DNA from: Schlesneria sp.
Lineage (GTDB): Bacteria; Planctomycetota; Planctomycetia; Planctomycetales; Planctomycetaceae
Direction: 5' to 3'
Assembly (NCBI GenBank): GCA_028291515.1
Contig: JAQGHU010000063.1
Location: 62,001-126,000 of the forward strand
DNA length: 64,000 nt
A program made the translations under genes and the position numbers. The notes beneath the pieces are model-generated. The model searched no databases. It saw nothing but the letters and a program-made list of their open reading frames with translations, and was not told the origin of the DNA. Each line of letters opens with the position of its first letter. The stretch's first letter is position 1. Positions 16,778-26,098 of this stretch are shown piece after piece.

Positions 16778-18250
16778 CTACTCGTCGGCGTCGCCTTCTT
16801 CAGTCGGTTCAACGACCACAGATGACATCCCGCAGACGGACAGCGACAACGCTTGCACGTCGTCCGATGGAGCCGACTTCGGAGCTGGCACGTCCTCGAA
16901 CTGAGCCGATTTCAGGATGAAGTCGACTGCTTTGCGTTCGCGAATCTGTGCTTCGAGGTTCTCGATCACACCGGTCTTGGTCAGACGGGCTCGCACGCGA
17001 CGAGGGCTTTCGCCCCGCTGCACGGCCATCATGTTGATTTCGGATTCGATATCGATCGGGCTGACTTCGATCTTTTCCTGAGTCGCGATTCGGTCCAGAA
17101 CAAAGTGTTCCTTCAGGGCCTGGCGAGTGGAACTGATCGATTGTTGACGCAGTTCGTTCTCACGAGCCAGGATCTGCTGAGTCGTAAATCCGGCCTGCTG
17201 CATTTCGAGAATTTCGCGACGCAGCGCGTTCTCGGTCTGCTTGTTTACCAGCGATTCGGGCAAATCCCAACTGGCGGACTCGGTGATCTTTTCCAGAACC
17301 TGGCGACGGCAAGCCTGACGCTGATCGTAGGTTACTTGTCGTTGCAGCATCCCTTGGATTTCGTCCCGCAATTCTTGTCCGTCTCCATAGCCGACGCGTT
17401 CGAAGAATGCGGCGTTGAGTTCGGGCAGTTGTTGCTGCTGAACGGCAGTCACGTCGAGTGTCACGCTGATCTTCTCGCCGCGCATTTCAACTTGCTCGGC
17501 TTCGTTCGAAATCGTGATCTCGGCGGTCTTCTTCGTTCCGGGGGTGCTGCCAGTCATCAGCTTGTCGAATTCGGTGATCTCTGCATCGCGGAAGCGGATC
17601 GTTGGCTTCAACTGCAGACTGACTGCGGGCAGCTTACGGAATGATTCGCCGTTGCGAGAAAATTCCAGATCGACCATGACGAAATCGCCGGCTTCGGCAG
17701 GGACTTCTCGATCAACGAAAGTGCCATATTGAGCGATAAATCGGTTCAAATAGGCCGAAATATCATCTTCAGAGACTTCGCGAATCGGTCGCTCGATCTT
17801 CAAGCCGCCATAATTCGGCACTTCAAATTCAGGACGAACTTCGACATCGAATTCGTATTCGAAATCGCCTTCGTCGGGGATGCGCAAGCTCTCCACGTCG
17901 AAGTCAGGTTCGTTAATCGGGTCGAGCGAATTTTCGTCGGCCAATTGTTCCAGGCTGGTCATCAGCACGCGCTGGCGAACTGAATCGGCGATCTCTTCCT
18001 TGAACCGGCGCTTGGCCAGCGCGGGAGGAACGCGACCGGGACGGAACCCGGGAACCGAAGCGGTCTGAACGATTTCACCAATCGCTTCGGTCGAGAAGTG
18101 TTCGATGTCGGATCGAGGCACCTTCACGCGGACATGCTTCTTGCACGGACCGACATTCTGGATGTCGACTTCGATCGCCAGACGGTAACGCGATTCGGCA
18201 GCTTCGTTTTCGTTCTGATCTTCTGCCACGGCGGTATCGGCCTCTGTCAC
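16778..18250 (-). CDS. tig: Trigger factor chaperone
   Basis: About 490 residues. Trigger factor binds ribosomes near the exit tunnel and chaperones nascent chains. The ribosome-binding signature appears as GFRPGRVPPALAKRRFKEEI near residue 70, a PPIase-like segment follows (PAEAGDFVMVDLEFS), and a long helical C-terminal chaperone domain completes it. A GTG at 18250 with GAGGAA at ideal spacing is a better start than the TTG at 18256. The gene order tig-clpP-clpP mirrors the tig-clpP linkage of many bacteria; clpX is not in the window. Confidence 0.93.
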   Translation of the reverse strand: MTEADTAVAEDQNENEAAESRYRLAIEVDIQNVGPCKKHVRVKVPRSDIEHFSTEAIGEIVQTASVPGFRPGRVPPALAKRRFKEEIADSVRQRVLMTSLEQLADENSLDPINEPDFDVESLRIPDEGDFEYEFDVEVRPEFEVPNYGGLKIERPIREVSEDDISAYLNRFIAQYGTFVDREVPAEAGDFVMVDLEFSRNGESFRKLPAVSLQLKPTIRFRDAEITEFDKLMTGSTPGTKKTAEITISNEAEQVEMRGEKISVTLDVTAVQQQQLPELNAAFFERVGYGDGQELRDEIQGMLQRQVTYDQRQACRRQVLEKITESASWDLPESLVNKQTENALRREILEMQQAGFTTQQILARENELRQQSISSTRQALKEHFVLDRIATQEKIEVSPIDIESEINMMAVQRGESPRRVRARLTKTGVIENLEAQIRERKAVDFILKSAQFEDVPAPKSAPSDDVQALSLSVCGMSSVVVEPTEEGDADE

Positions 18251-18432
18251 AATCAATTCCTCGCTAGTGATCGCTAAATGCCGCTGTGTATGCCAGCGGA
18301 GAGCTTCATCGACTTTGACCGTTTGACCCGATCAAGAACTTCAGTTCCACCATGACGACGCACCAACACCGGCAACGCGTCGGAGCAACTCTTTTTCAGA
18401 CTTGGGGAACCGGCACGTCGAGGGGAATGAAA

Positions 18433-18504
18433 GCGGGTGATGGGACTCGAACCCACGACAACCACGTTGGCAACGTGGTACTCTACCAACTGAGTTACAC
18501 CCGC
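18433..18504 (-). tRNA. tRNA-Gly (anticodon GCC)
   Basis: A 72-nt cloverleaf. The acceptor stem GCGGGTG pairs with CACCCGC, the D-arm is AACTCAGTTGGTAGAGT, the anticodon stem CCACG/CGTGG carries the loop TTGCCAA (anticodon GCC), and the T-arm contains GGTTCGAGTCC. CCA is not encoded. Confidence 0.96.
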
Positions 18505-19012
18505 ATGGTGCCACCCCGGCGGATGGGAATTATGCCAGTTCGTGCGGGCGCGTCAAGCGACCCAGCCCTAGTTGCTGCCGTGTTCATTATTTCTGACGCC
18601 GTGATCACGTCTATCCGGCCCTATTCGCCTTTGCCCGGAGGCATGTTGCCTTGCCGCAACATCGGCAACGAGGCAACAACGCGCAGCATTACTCACTGTT
18701 GCCATTAGGTTTGCTCCGAATTCCGTCGAGACTGAGACTGGCCGACGTGGATCTCTGGCATCATCGACGACGGATGGCCAGAAGAAATATTCCGCCATTT
18801 CCATAATTCGAAAAACGTCACAAATCGTGTCTGTGTAATTGTTAGTGGATCGAAAATATTCGTTGCGACAAGATTTTGAAACGCGAAAAACACGTTTGGC
18901 ATTCAATCTGCTTTACAACTCGTTCATCCTGCGAAACAAAAAACAACATCGAGACAATTCAGCAGGGTTGTCTCACTGAAAAATGATTCACCACTCAGAA
19001 AGGCCTTACCCA
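18505..19012. other. Gap upstream of the pilin-like gene
   Basis: No convincing gene in 508 bases. The first part holds a GTTGCC/GGCAAC inverted motif (about 18645-18675). The last 230 bases are AT-rich, as expected for a promoter region. At 18897-18912 TGGCATTCAATCTGCT resembles the sigma-54 -24/-12 pattern (TGGCAY-N5-TTGCW) with a mismatch in the -12 half; this is only a suggestion, drawn partly from the sigma-54 control known for some pilin genes. Confidence 0.45.
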
Positions 19013-19342
19013 ATGAAGACTCTCATCGCCCTGATCAATGACGAAGCCGGTTTCATCGTTTCTGCAGAACTCGTGTTGGTCTCGACCATCGCAGTTCTGG
19101 CCATGATCGTCGGTTTGTCGGAAGTCGCCATCAACGTAAACAACGAACTGGAAGACGTCGGTGCGGCGTTCGGATCGATTAACCAGACGTACTGTGTGAA
19201 AGGTATCCTGGGCTGCCAAGGCTACGTCAGCGGGACCGAATTCCGCGACAACATCGATATGTGCGATGCCACCGGAGACATCCAGAGTATCAGCACTCAA
19301 GGCGAAGGTTCCGGCTCAGGTCACGGTTCAGGCCAGTACTAA
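19013..19342 (+). CDS. Small pilin-like (Flp-type) secreted protein
   Basis: A 109-residue protein with AAAGG nine bases before the ATG. The N-terminus MKTLIALINDEAGFIVSAEL followed by a hydrophobic stretch (VLVSTIAVLAMIVGLSEVAI) has the layout of a type IVb/Flp pilin: a short basic leader, Glu at position 5 or so of the mature helix, then the assembly helix. The rest has four Cys and ends in a Gly/Ser-rich tail (GEGSGSGHGSGQY). No secretion machinery is adjacent. It could also be another membrane-anchored small protein; a very strong terminator suggests high expression. Confidence 0.6.
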   Translation: MKTLIALINDEAGFIVSAELVLVSTIAVLAMIVGLSEVAINVNNELEDVGAAFGSINQTYCVKGILGCQGYVSGTEFRDNIDMCDATGDIQSISTQGEGSGSGHGSGQY

Positions 19343-19370
19343 ATCTTGCTAGCTACTCGCTTCGCTCTAC

Positions 19371-19443
19371 CGCACAAAACAATTCGACCGCAGGCCTCTC
19401 GCACCAACGAGACCTGCGGTCGAATTGTTCTTTGGTTTGTGCG
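19371..19443 (+). terminator. Very long terminator hairpin after the pilin-like gene
   Basis: The 17-base arms AACAATTCGACCGCAGG (19378-19394) and CCTGCGGTCGAATTGTT (19413-19429) are perfectly complementary. An inner TCTCG/CGAGA stem and an outer CGCACAAA/TTTGTGCG stem extend the structure. It begins 28 bases after the stop codon. Such stability is unusual and may also protect the mRNA end. Confidence 0.8.
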
Positions 19444-19455
19444 AATCGCTTCTAT

Positions 19456-19585
19456 AAGTTGCCTTCTCGCTCCGTCGAGAAGTAAGCCAACTGCAAATCC
19501 ACGCAGCCAGATGTACCCGGAACGGGATGGCGATCACGACGTCGCGCTCATCGGCTTTCTTCTCGCGGGAGCGAGAAGGCTACTT
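19456..19585. repeat. Inverted pair of a 33-base REP-like element
   Basis: The segment at 19456-19488 (AAGTTGCCTTCTCGCTCC...AAGCC) recurs in reverse complement at 19553-19585 with a few mismatches. Each copy contains its own CTTCTCG/CGAGAAG stem. The pair flanks about 64 bases just beyond the rhaB stop. The layout resembles paired REP elements of other bacteria. Confidence 0.7.
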
Positions 19586-19613
19586 AAAGACTGCCGTTTA
19601 CGTCGTGCCCCCG

Positions 19614-21101
19614 TTACTTCTTCAGGATCGACGAGAATCTCTCGTACGCTTCGTTCCACGCGGTGACGTTTTGCGGCTCGTATCGCTTCATTGTTGACGA
19701 CGCTCGGACCACCGAACGGATCTCGCTGAGTGAACCGACGGCACCTGCCGTTCTCGCTTGGACTAGGATATTTCCGAGTGCTGTCGCCTCGATGGGGCCC
19801 GTGATGACAGGGCGTCCCGTCGCATTCGCAGTGAACTGATTCAGCAATTCGTTCTGAGTTCCACCACCCACGATATGAATCACCTCGACCCGCTCGCCGG
19901 AAAGTTCCTCGAGCCAACCGAGGACCATTCGGTACTTCAGGGCCAGGCTTTCGAGGGCACAGCGGACGATTCCCCCTTCGGTATCTGGAACTTCCTGGTT
20001 CGTCTTTCGGCACCATTCACGAATTGCTTCCGGCATTTCCTGCGGGGCCATGAAGGCTCGATCGTCCGGATCGACAAAAGCTCGGAATGGTTTCGCATCA
20101 CGCGCCACTTGTGCGAGCAATCCATAGTCATAGGGGGTGCCGTTCCGCTCGAACGAGCGTCGGCACTCTTGAACCAACCACAGCCCCATGATGTTTTTCA
20201 GCAGGCGATACGTGCCGTCGATACCTCCTTCATTCGTCACATTCAGTTCGAGAGCTCGCTGCGACAACACGGCGTGGGGCAACTCCAGTCCCATCAGTGA
20301 CCACGTTCCCGAACTGATGTAGGCCCAATTTGCCTTTCCGGTGTTTTCGGTGGGGACCGCCGCGACGGCCGCCGCGGTGTCGTGAGTTGCCGGAGCAACA
20401 ACGTCCAGGCGGGGTAGACCAGTGCGACGAGAGACTTCGTCGCGAAGCGTTCCCAATTTTGTTCCCGGCTCGACCACGTCGCCGAACATCTGGGTCGGCA
20501 GATTCAGCTTGCGGAGCAGGTCGAACGACCAGTTTCTGTCCACGGGATGAAACATTTGCGATGTGGTGGCATTGGTGAATTCCACGACTCGACTGCCCGA
20601 CAACAGCCAGTGAAAGAAATCGGGAATCATTAGGAACCGGTCGGCAAGCTGCATCAAGGGGCCGTTGGTCTGGTTCATGGCGACCATTTGATACAGCGAA
20701 TTGATCTCCATGAATTGCAGCCCGGTCTGCGAGAAAATTTCGCTGCGGGGGACTCGCAGGAACGTCTGCTCCATCGTTCCGCGAGTTCTCTGGTCGCGGT
20801 AGTGGTACGCCTGCCCCAGCATTTCGCCGGTTTTTGACAGCAACACGAAATCGACACCCCACGTATCGACCCCGACGGAAACGATCTGCGATCCGAACCG
20901 CGCCGCGGCTTTCGCAAGTCCGGCTTGAATCTCGGACCACAATCGAACCAGATCCCAGCGCATCGTCTCGGCGAGATGCACGGGGCCGTTGGGAAACCGG
21001 TGCAGTTCTTCCAGCTTCACTCGCTGTCCATCGAACAGCCCGGCCATCACCCGTCCACTTTCAGCCCCAAGGTCAATTGCCAGATAGATTTGCTCGGCCA
21101 T
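19614..21101 (-). CDS. rhaB: Rhamnulokinase (FGGY kinase)
   Basis: A 495-residue FGGY-family sugar kinase that phosphorylates L-rhamnulose. The ATP-binding start [51 protein letters not shown] and [13 protein letters not shown] match rhamnulokinase closely, as does [11 protein letters not shown] for the catalytic Asp region and [20 protein letters not shown] near the C-terminus. GGGAG precedes the ATG. No rhaA or rhaD is in the window, so the pathway is dispersed. Fuculokinase is the main alternative but fits less well. Confidence 0.88.
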   Translation of the reverse strand: MAEQIYLAIDLGAESGRVMAGLFDGQRVKLEELHRFPNGPVHLAETMRWDLVRLWSEIQAGLAKAAARFGSQIVSVGVDTWGVDFVLLSKTGEMLGQAYHYRDQRTRGTMEQTFLRVPRSEIFSQTGLQFMEINSLYQMVAMNQTNGPLMQLADRFLMIPDFFHWLLSGSRVVEFTNATTSQMFHPVDRNWSFDLLRKLNLPTQMFGDVVEPGTKLGTLRDEVSRRTGLPRLDVVAPATHDTAAAVAAVPTENTGKANWAYISSGTWSLMGLELPHAVLSQRALELNVTNEGGIDGTYRLLKNIMGLWLVQECRRSFERNGTPYDYGLLAQVARDAKPFRAFVDPDDRAFMAPQEMPEAIREWCRKTNQEVPDTEGGIVRCALESLALKYRMVLGWLEELSGERVEVIHIVGGGTQNELLNQFTANATGRPVITGPIEATALGNILVQARTAGAVGSLSEIRSVVRASSTMKRYEPQNVTAWNEAYERFSSILKK

Positions 21102-21490
21102 CGGTCGCTACTCCCGGTTATGCATGTCCTCAGTATTGAGGTGCGTATGATATCGTCGCTCGAATGAAGGCGGGAGCGTCTCCAATCGTCCGGACCGAAG
21201 GCGCCTCTTCTGCGAATTTGATGTCCGTGTTTTAAGCCTTCCAGGGGCCTCTGAACGGCAGGTCGTGCCGATTCCTTTTTTTGGTGTTGGTGGTGGCCCC
21301 CGTTTTTTTGATGAAATCGGTCCAAAACAGGCACTTACAGCAAAAGACGCCCTTGATTCGCATTGCTCCGGTTTTTTGCGGAAGCTACAACCCGCCGTCC
21401 GTTTCTCCCAATTCACATCATGTTTTGATCGCCCCCATCCGGTTTCGGTCGCGGTATGTCCGCGCCCTTACGCACCGCAGAGGTGACTCG
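21102..21490. other. Divergent intergenic region, rhaB / inverse autotransporter
   Basis: 389 bases holding the promoters of both neighbours. A TGGTGTTGGTGGTGGCCCCC run next to two T-tracts (about 21275-21310) is the only conspicuous feature. An open frame continues upstream from the surface-protein gene to 21281, but it has no signal peptide and is not taken as coding. No RNA gene is evident. Confidence 0.4.
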
Positions 21491-24400
21491 ATGTACGTGT
21501 CGACACAGCGGCTCGTTGTTCCAACGACCACAGTCTTGAAGTGCATGTTCTGGCTTAGCCTGGGCACGGCACTGGCGCTCTCTGCGCAGACTGTTCTGGG
21601 ACAAGACAGTTTAGAGCTATTGCCGCGTCCTGAAGTGTTTCGAGCTCAGTATGGTGAAGCACCTCGTGCCCCCGACACGATAGATGCGGCACCAACTCCG
21701 ACACCGAATCTGTCGAAGTCCGATTTTGGCGATGTCGTCGAGGACGGCATCATGTTCGGCGACCAGTTGTCTGGTCGAACGGGCGAGGCCTATGGAGCTC
21801 TGTTCCGAGCTGGCGTTTGGACAGGTCCCGCCGTCGGTCGCACCGACACCATCGTTCCCCTGGAAGTCATGCCTTATGGTTTCATCAACAACGCCATGGT
21901 GTTCGGAAGCTTCCGTGGCTTTCGTGCGGCAACGGATGGTTGGGGAATGAACCTGGGGGGTGGTCTTCGCTACTACTCAGATCGCTGGGACCGAATCTTT
22001 GGTGTGAACGCCTACTACGACTACGACAATTCCAGCGGCGGACTATTCCGCGAAACCGGTTTTGGTCTGGAATCGCTGGGCCAACTGTGGGACATGCGAG
22101 CGAACGCTTACATCCCGCATGCGACGACAGCTCAACTGTTGAAGTCGACACTGGTCGATGGCAGCCAGCGATTTTCTGGCCACCAACTGCTGTACGACAA
22201 CCTGCTCACGTTCGGAAACGCGCTGCGTGGGGTGGACTGGGAAACTGGCGTTCCCATCCCTGGCCGTATCCCAACTCGACACAATCTGAAGGTGTTTGGT
22301 GGGGCCTACTATTACGACGGCAGCACGACGAACGGATTCTATGGTTGGAAGGCGCGCGCTCAAGCTGACGTTGTTCAGAACCTGAACGTATCGCTGGAAG
22401 TCTTAAACGATAAGGTCTTCGCCACCAGCGTCGTGTTCGGTGCCACCTGGACCTACGGTGGATACAAGCAGCCTGAAGGGCAACGTCGCACGCAAATCGA
22501 CCGCATGACGGAAATGGTCCGACGCAACTACAACGTCGTCGTGGCTCAGTTGCCGGTGCTCGACGCTGGCAAAGTCGCGATCAATCCTGTGACGAACAAC
22601 CCCTACTTCTTCGAACACGTCGCCAGCTATGCCAGCACCGTGGGAATGGACGGAACAGTTAACCATCCCTGGCAGAACTTGACGCAGGCCCAGACCGCAC
22701 TCAATGCTGCGATCCCCGTCCCGGCACAGCAGGCCGGCAATATCATCTTTGTCCATGCGAATAGTATTTACAACACGGCTCCAAACAACACTGTGACGTT
22801 GATTCCGACGGTCCGAATCCTTGGTGAAGGTGACGGAGTCATCCATCGCGTCAATGTTCCAGGCGTGGGCCTGATCAACTTGCCGCGAGCCACAACCTTT
22901 GCGAACCGTCCGATCTTCTCGAATCAGGCCGGCAACGCGGTCACGCTCGTCAGCGGCACTGCCGCCGCACCTAGTGAGTTCAGCGGATTCCAGATCGGCG
23001 ATCCCACGGCACCCACCAGCGGGCCGGCCGGGATCGGCATCATCGGGGATGGCGTTGCCAATGTCGTCGTCAATCAGACGGACGTCAACTTTGCTCAGGG
23101 CGATGGCGTCTTCATGAACAACCTCACGGGCCCTGTCGTGATGCTGGGAGACACGATCAACAACATAGGAAACACGGTGACAGCCATCGATGGGCTGCAT
23201 GTCGTTGGTGGCACAGGAAAGCTCTTCTTCGGAGTTGAACCGGTGACGCTGAAGAAAAGCACGATCAATAACACTGGCGGCTATGCCCTGGAGATCGATG
23301 GACTCGCCCGCGGCGGCACGGTTGACATGACGGGTTCGATCATCAACGACGGTCGGTTGGCAACGACAACGGTCCCCGCCCTTACGGGTGGCGGTATCCT
23401 GCTGAACAACATTGACGGGGTGGTCATCGTAGACCAGGCAACGATCGTCAACACCGTGGCAAGTGCCAACACCACTGGTCGAGGCATTGATATTCAGGGA
23501 ACTGCCGCCACGGGAATCACCCCGGCACATGGCCTGGGCCAGATCAGCTTCGTCGGCGGACTCGCCATCGATAATCCGCAGGCGGACGGCATTCGCATCG
23601 AGAATATGCAGGTCGACACCAGTGTCAGTCCGAACCTCGTCTCCGCCGTTCGGTTTGTGCTTCCCAATCCTGTGAATGGGACGCTGGCTCCTGGGATTCG
23701 TATCACGAATCGCAATGCGGGTGGTCTCACCATGCTGAACAATGCCGGCAACATCTCGTTCCTGGAACCGATCTCAATTTCGACTTCGGGGACTCCAATT
23801 CAGGCCGCCATTGATTTTGAAGGGAACTCCGGAAGTGCTTCGTTCCTCTCCATTCTGCCAAGCTCCAGTCCGAACCAGATCGCGATTTCGGGCGGTGGCG
23901 GGAACGGAATTCAGATCGGAACCACTGCTTCCAATACGGGTGCCTTCCGTGTGACTGGTAGTACAAGCATCCAGGACATCGTCGGAACCAGCATCCTGGT
24001 CGGTAATCCTCTGTTCGCACCTCTTAGCGCACCATCCAACCAGGGAACAGTCACGTTCGGCGATGTCACCATCGATCGTCGCGCGGGAAAAGGGATCGAG
24101 ATTGCACATGTTGATCACACGGTCCAGTTCACCGGAATCACTCAAGTTGCAAACACACTGAACAGCTTGTTCACGGCCGTGGATATTCACGACAACGTGA
24201 TCACACCGGCGACAGCGACAACGTCTCGTACTTCGGGTGATGTCACGTTCCGAATTCTCAGCATCCTGGCGGCTCAAGGCCCGCTAGCCAATCCGCCTTC
24301 AGTGCCTCCAGCGCCTCCAATACCTCCGCTGCCTCTTCTCAGAGGTGCTGGCTTGAACATCAACGACAACCCAAGCAGCGTTTCCATCCAGACGTTGAAC

Positions 24401-25966
24401 ATCAACCAGAACAGCCTGGTCGGTAGCGGATTGGCCTTATATGTGAACAATGCAGGTACTCAACCGGCGGTTATCACCACCACCAGCGCGGCGCCAACTC
24501 TGGGTCTCAGCATCGCGGCGGGTAATATTTTCGCGAATGGTGGCGGAGCCGTATTGATCCAAAATTCGGTCATCGGTGTGAATCTGACTTCGGTCAGTTC
24601 AACCAATTCTGTTCAAGACGGAATCTTTCTATCTGACAACATTGGCGTTGCCAGCAGTGTCAACACCAATGGTGTCACGAATCACCCGACAATCTTCACC
24701 GTCAATGGCACGACAGGGGTCCCCGGCAGCGGCGGGTTGATTCAAGGATCGACATTGGAAGGTGCATATATCCTCAACTCTGAAGGTGTCGTCTTTCGCA
24801 ACATGGACTTCAGCGGAAACCACCTGAGCGGTATCTATGCAACCACGCCTTCGTTGACTGTGGCCGGAAATCGAATCACCGGCAACGACGGATTTGGCAT
24901 CAACGTTTATGCGGCGGCCGTTCAACCAACTTCGAGCAATCGAACATTGCAAACAATCGCTCCAGTCTTCAATCTGACTGGATCCACAGTGACGGGGAAC
25001 GGCCAGGTCTTGGGGGCAACACAGGAAGTTCTGTTCACCGCCACGACCTTGGGAACGTATACCGTCAATCTGGGGGCCACCGGCACGGCCGGTCAGAATG
25101 TCATTACTCATGACTTCGTAACCCCTCGCGCCCAGATACCGGTTGGCACCGGGGTGTTTGAACCTCGCGGACCTTCCGTAGCTGGCGTTGCACCAACGAC
25201 AAACGAAGGGATCCTGGTCCGAACCCAGTCTGGCGGGATCGGTTCGACACTCAATCTCACCGCGGTTAACAACCTGATCTCCGTCACACGCACTGTTGCC
25301 GCGGCGGGACCACTTTCTGACATGCAGGTGAATTGGAACGGCATTGTCGCCAAGGGCGTCGTGGAAGGGAACACGTTCAACTTCGGAGCTGATTCCGCAG
25401 AAGGCCTGGTCATCAATCTTCCGTCAACAACCGCATCATCAACCTTCCGCATCGGGGGGAACATCTTCAACTCGCCCTCGGGAGTCGGCACGACAGGGCT
25501 TGATGTGACCACGAATGGCGGCAATGCGAATATCCAGATTGGTGCCTTGGATGGATTCGGAGGCAACCTGTTTACGTTCATTCAACCGGCTAACGGGGTG
25601 ATCATTATTGGAAATCGCGTCGATGACGAAGCGATGCGATTTGCAGTCGGAGCCAACTCCGTCATAAACGTCTTCAGCAACGAGATCGATATGACCGGAA
25701 CAGATCTGGAAGCCATGCAATTCACCACTGTTGCGGGGCCATCCACGGTTCAGATCAATAACAACCTCGTCAATCTGACGGGTGGATTGACGAACCTGTT
25801 CGGCATCCGGTTCTTGACGGTCACCTCGGGAACTTTGAATCTCCAGGGCCCGCTCCTGAACGACATCTCGATCAACGGCCAGACTGGTTCGACCTTCCCA
25901 TGGTTCTTCACGCCAGGCACGGGAACTACCGGCCAGATCAACATCAACGGTGTGCTCGTCCCGTAA
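21491..25966 (+). CDS. Giant surface protein: inverse-autotransporter-like barrel plus beta-helix passenger
   Basis: A 1,491-residue protein. The start at 21491 has AGAGGTG at good spacing and a signal peptide (LSLGTALALSAQTVLGQ). Residues about 75-330 resemble the N-terminal beta-barrel of intimin/invasin-type inverse autotransporters: LGGGLRYYSDRWDRIFGVNA followed by YYDYDNSSGG, alternating strands, and VVFGATWTYGGYK near the end. From about 400 onwards there are repeated short strands with NN/GN turns typical of right-handed parallel beta-helices (e.g. VVVNQTDVNFAQGDGVFMNN). A strong terminator follows. A role in adhesion or surface display is inferred. Confidence 0.75.
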   Translation: MYVSTQRLVVPTTTVLKCMFWLSLGTALALSAQTVLGQDSLELLPRPEVFRAQYGEAPRAPDTIDAAPTPTPNLSKSDFGDVVEDGIMFGDQLSGRTGEAYGALFRAGVWTGPAVGRTDTIVPLEVMPYGFINNAMVFGSFRGFRAATDGWGMNLGGGLRYYSDRWDRIFGVNAYYDYDNSSGGLFRETGFGLESLGQLWDMRANAYIPHATTAQLLKSTLVDGSQRFSGHQLLYDNLLTFGNALRGVDWETGVPIPGRIPTRHNLKVFGGAYYYDGSTTNGFYGWKARAQADVVQNLNVSLEVLNDKVFATSVVFGATWTYGGYKQPEGQRRTQIDRMTEMVRRNYNVVVAQLPVLDAGKVAINPVTNNPYFFEHVASYASTVGMDGTVNHPWQNLTQAQTALNAAIPVPAQQAGNIIFVHANSIYNTAPNNTVTLIPTVRILGEGDGVIHRVNVPGVGLINLPRATTFANRPIFSNQAGNAVTLVSGTAAAPSEFSGFQIGDPTAPTSGPAGIGIIGDGVANVVVNQTDVNFAQGDGVFMNNLTGPVVMLGDTINNIGNTVTAIDGLHVVGGTGKLFFGVEPVTLKKSTINNTGGYALEIDGLARGGTVDMTGSIINDGRLATTTVPALTGGGILLNNIDGVVIVDQATIVNTVASANTTGRGIDIQGTAATGITPAHGLGQISFVGGLAIDNPQADGIRIENMQVDTSVSPNLVSAVRFVLPNPVNGTLAPGIRITNRNAGGLTMLNNAGNISFLEPISISTSGTPIQAAIDFEGNSGSASFLSILPSSSPNQIAISGGGGNGIQIGTTASNTGAFRVTGSTSIQDIVGTSILVGNPLFAPLSAPSNQGTVTFGDVTIDRRAGKGIEIAHVDHTVQFTGITQVANTLNSLFTAVDIHDNVITPATATTSRTSGDVTFRILSILAAQGPLANPPSVPPAPPIPPLPLLRGAGLNINDNPSSVSIQTLNINQNSLVGSGLALYVNNAGTQPAVITTTSAAPTLGLSIAAGNIFANGGGAVLIQNSVIGVNLTSVSSTNSVQDGIFLSDNIGVASSVNTNGVTNHPTIFTVNGTTGVPGSGGLIQGSTLEGAYILNSEGVVFRNMDFSGNHLSGIYATTPSLTVAGNRITGNDGFGINVYAAAVQPTSSNRTLQTIAPVFNLTGSTVTGNGQVLGATQEVLFTATTLGTYTVNLGATGTAGQNVITHDFVTPRAQIPVGTGVFEPRGPSVAGVAPTTNEGILVRTQSGGIGSTLNLTAVNNLISVTRTVAAAGPLSDMQVNWNGIVAKGVVEGNTFNFGADSAEGLVINLPSTTASSTFRIGGNIFNSPSGVGTTGLDVTTNGGNANIQIGALDGFGGNLFTFIQPANGVIIIGNRVDDEAMRFAVGANSVINVFSNEIDMTGTDLEAMQFTTVAGPSTVQINNNLVNLTGGLTNLFGIRFLTVTSGTLNLQGPLLNDISINGQTGSTFPWFFTPGTGTTGQININGVLVP

Positions 25967-25999
25967 ACGGATCAAGGACTCTGGAATTGGCATCGGAAG

Positions 26000-26034
26000 G
26001 TGGGGGACGCAATTGGCGTCCCCCACTGCTTTTT
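26000..26034 (+). terminator. Rho-independent terminator of the surface-protein gene
   Basis: The 11-bp perfect stem GTGGGGGACGC / GCGTCCCCCAC (26000-26026) with a five-base loop is followed by TGCTTTTTC. It is 34 bases after the stop codon. Confidence 0.9.
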
Positions 26035-26098
26035 CCCGGTGTTGATATCGCAAACCTCGGCAGGATCTTCCACGACAACCGCCGGGCCGGGCTATTCG

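Noticed and set aside
22403-23530. A 375-codon open frame antisense to the surface-protein gene
   Set aside because: It mirrors the repetitive coding strand; no recognisable domain or ribosome site, and the sense gene is strongly supported.
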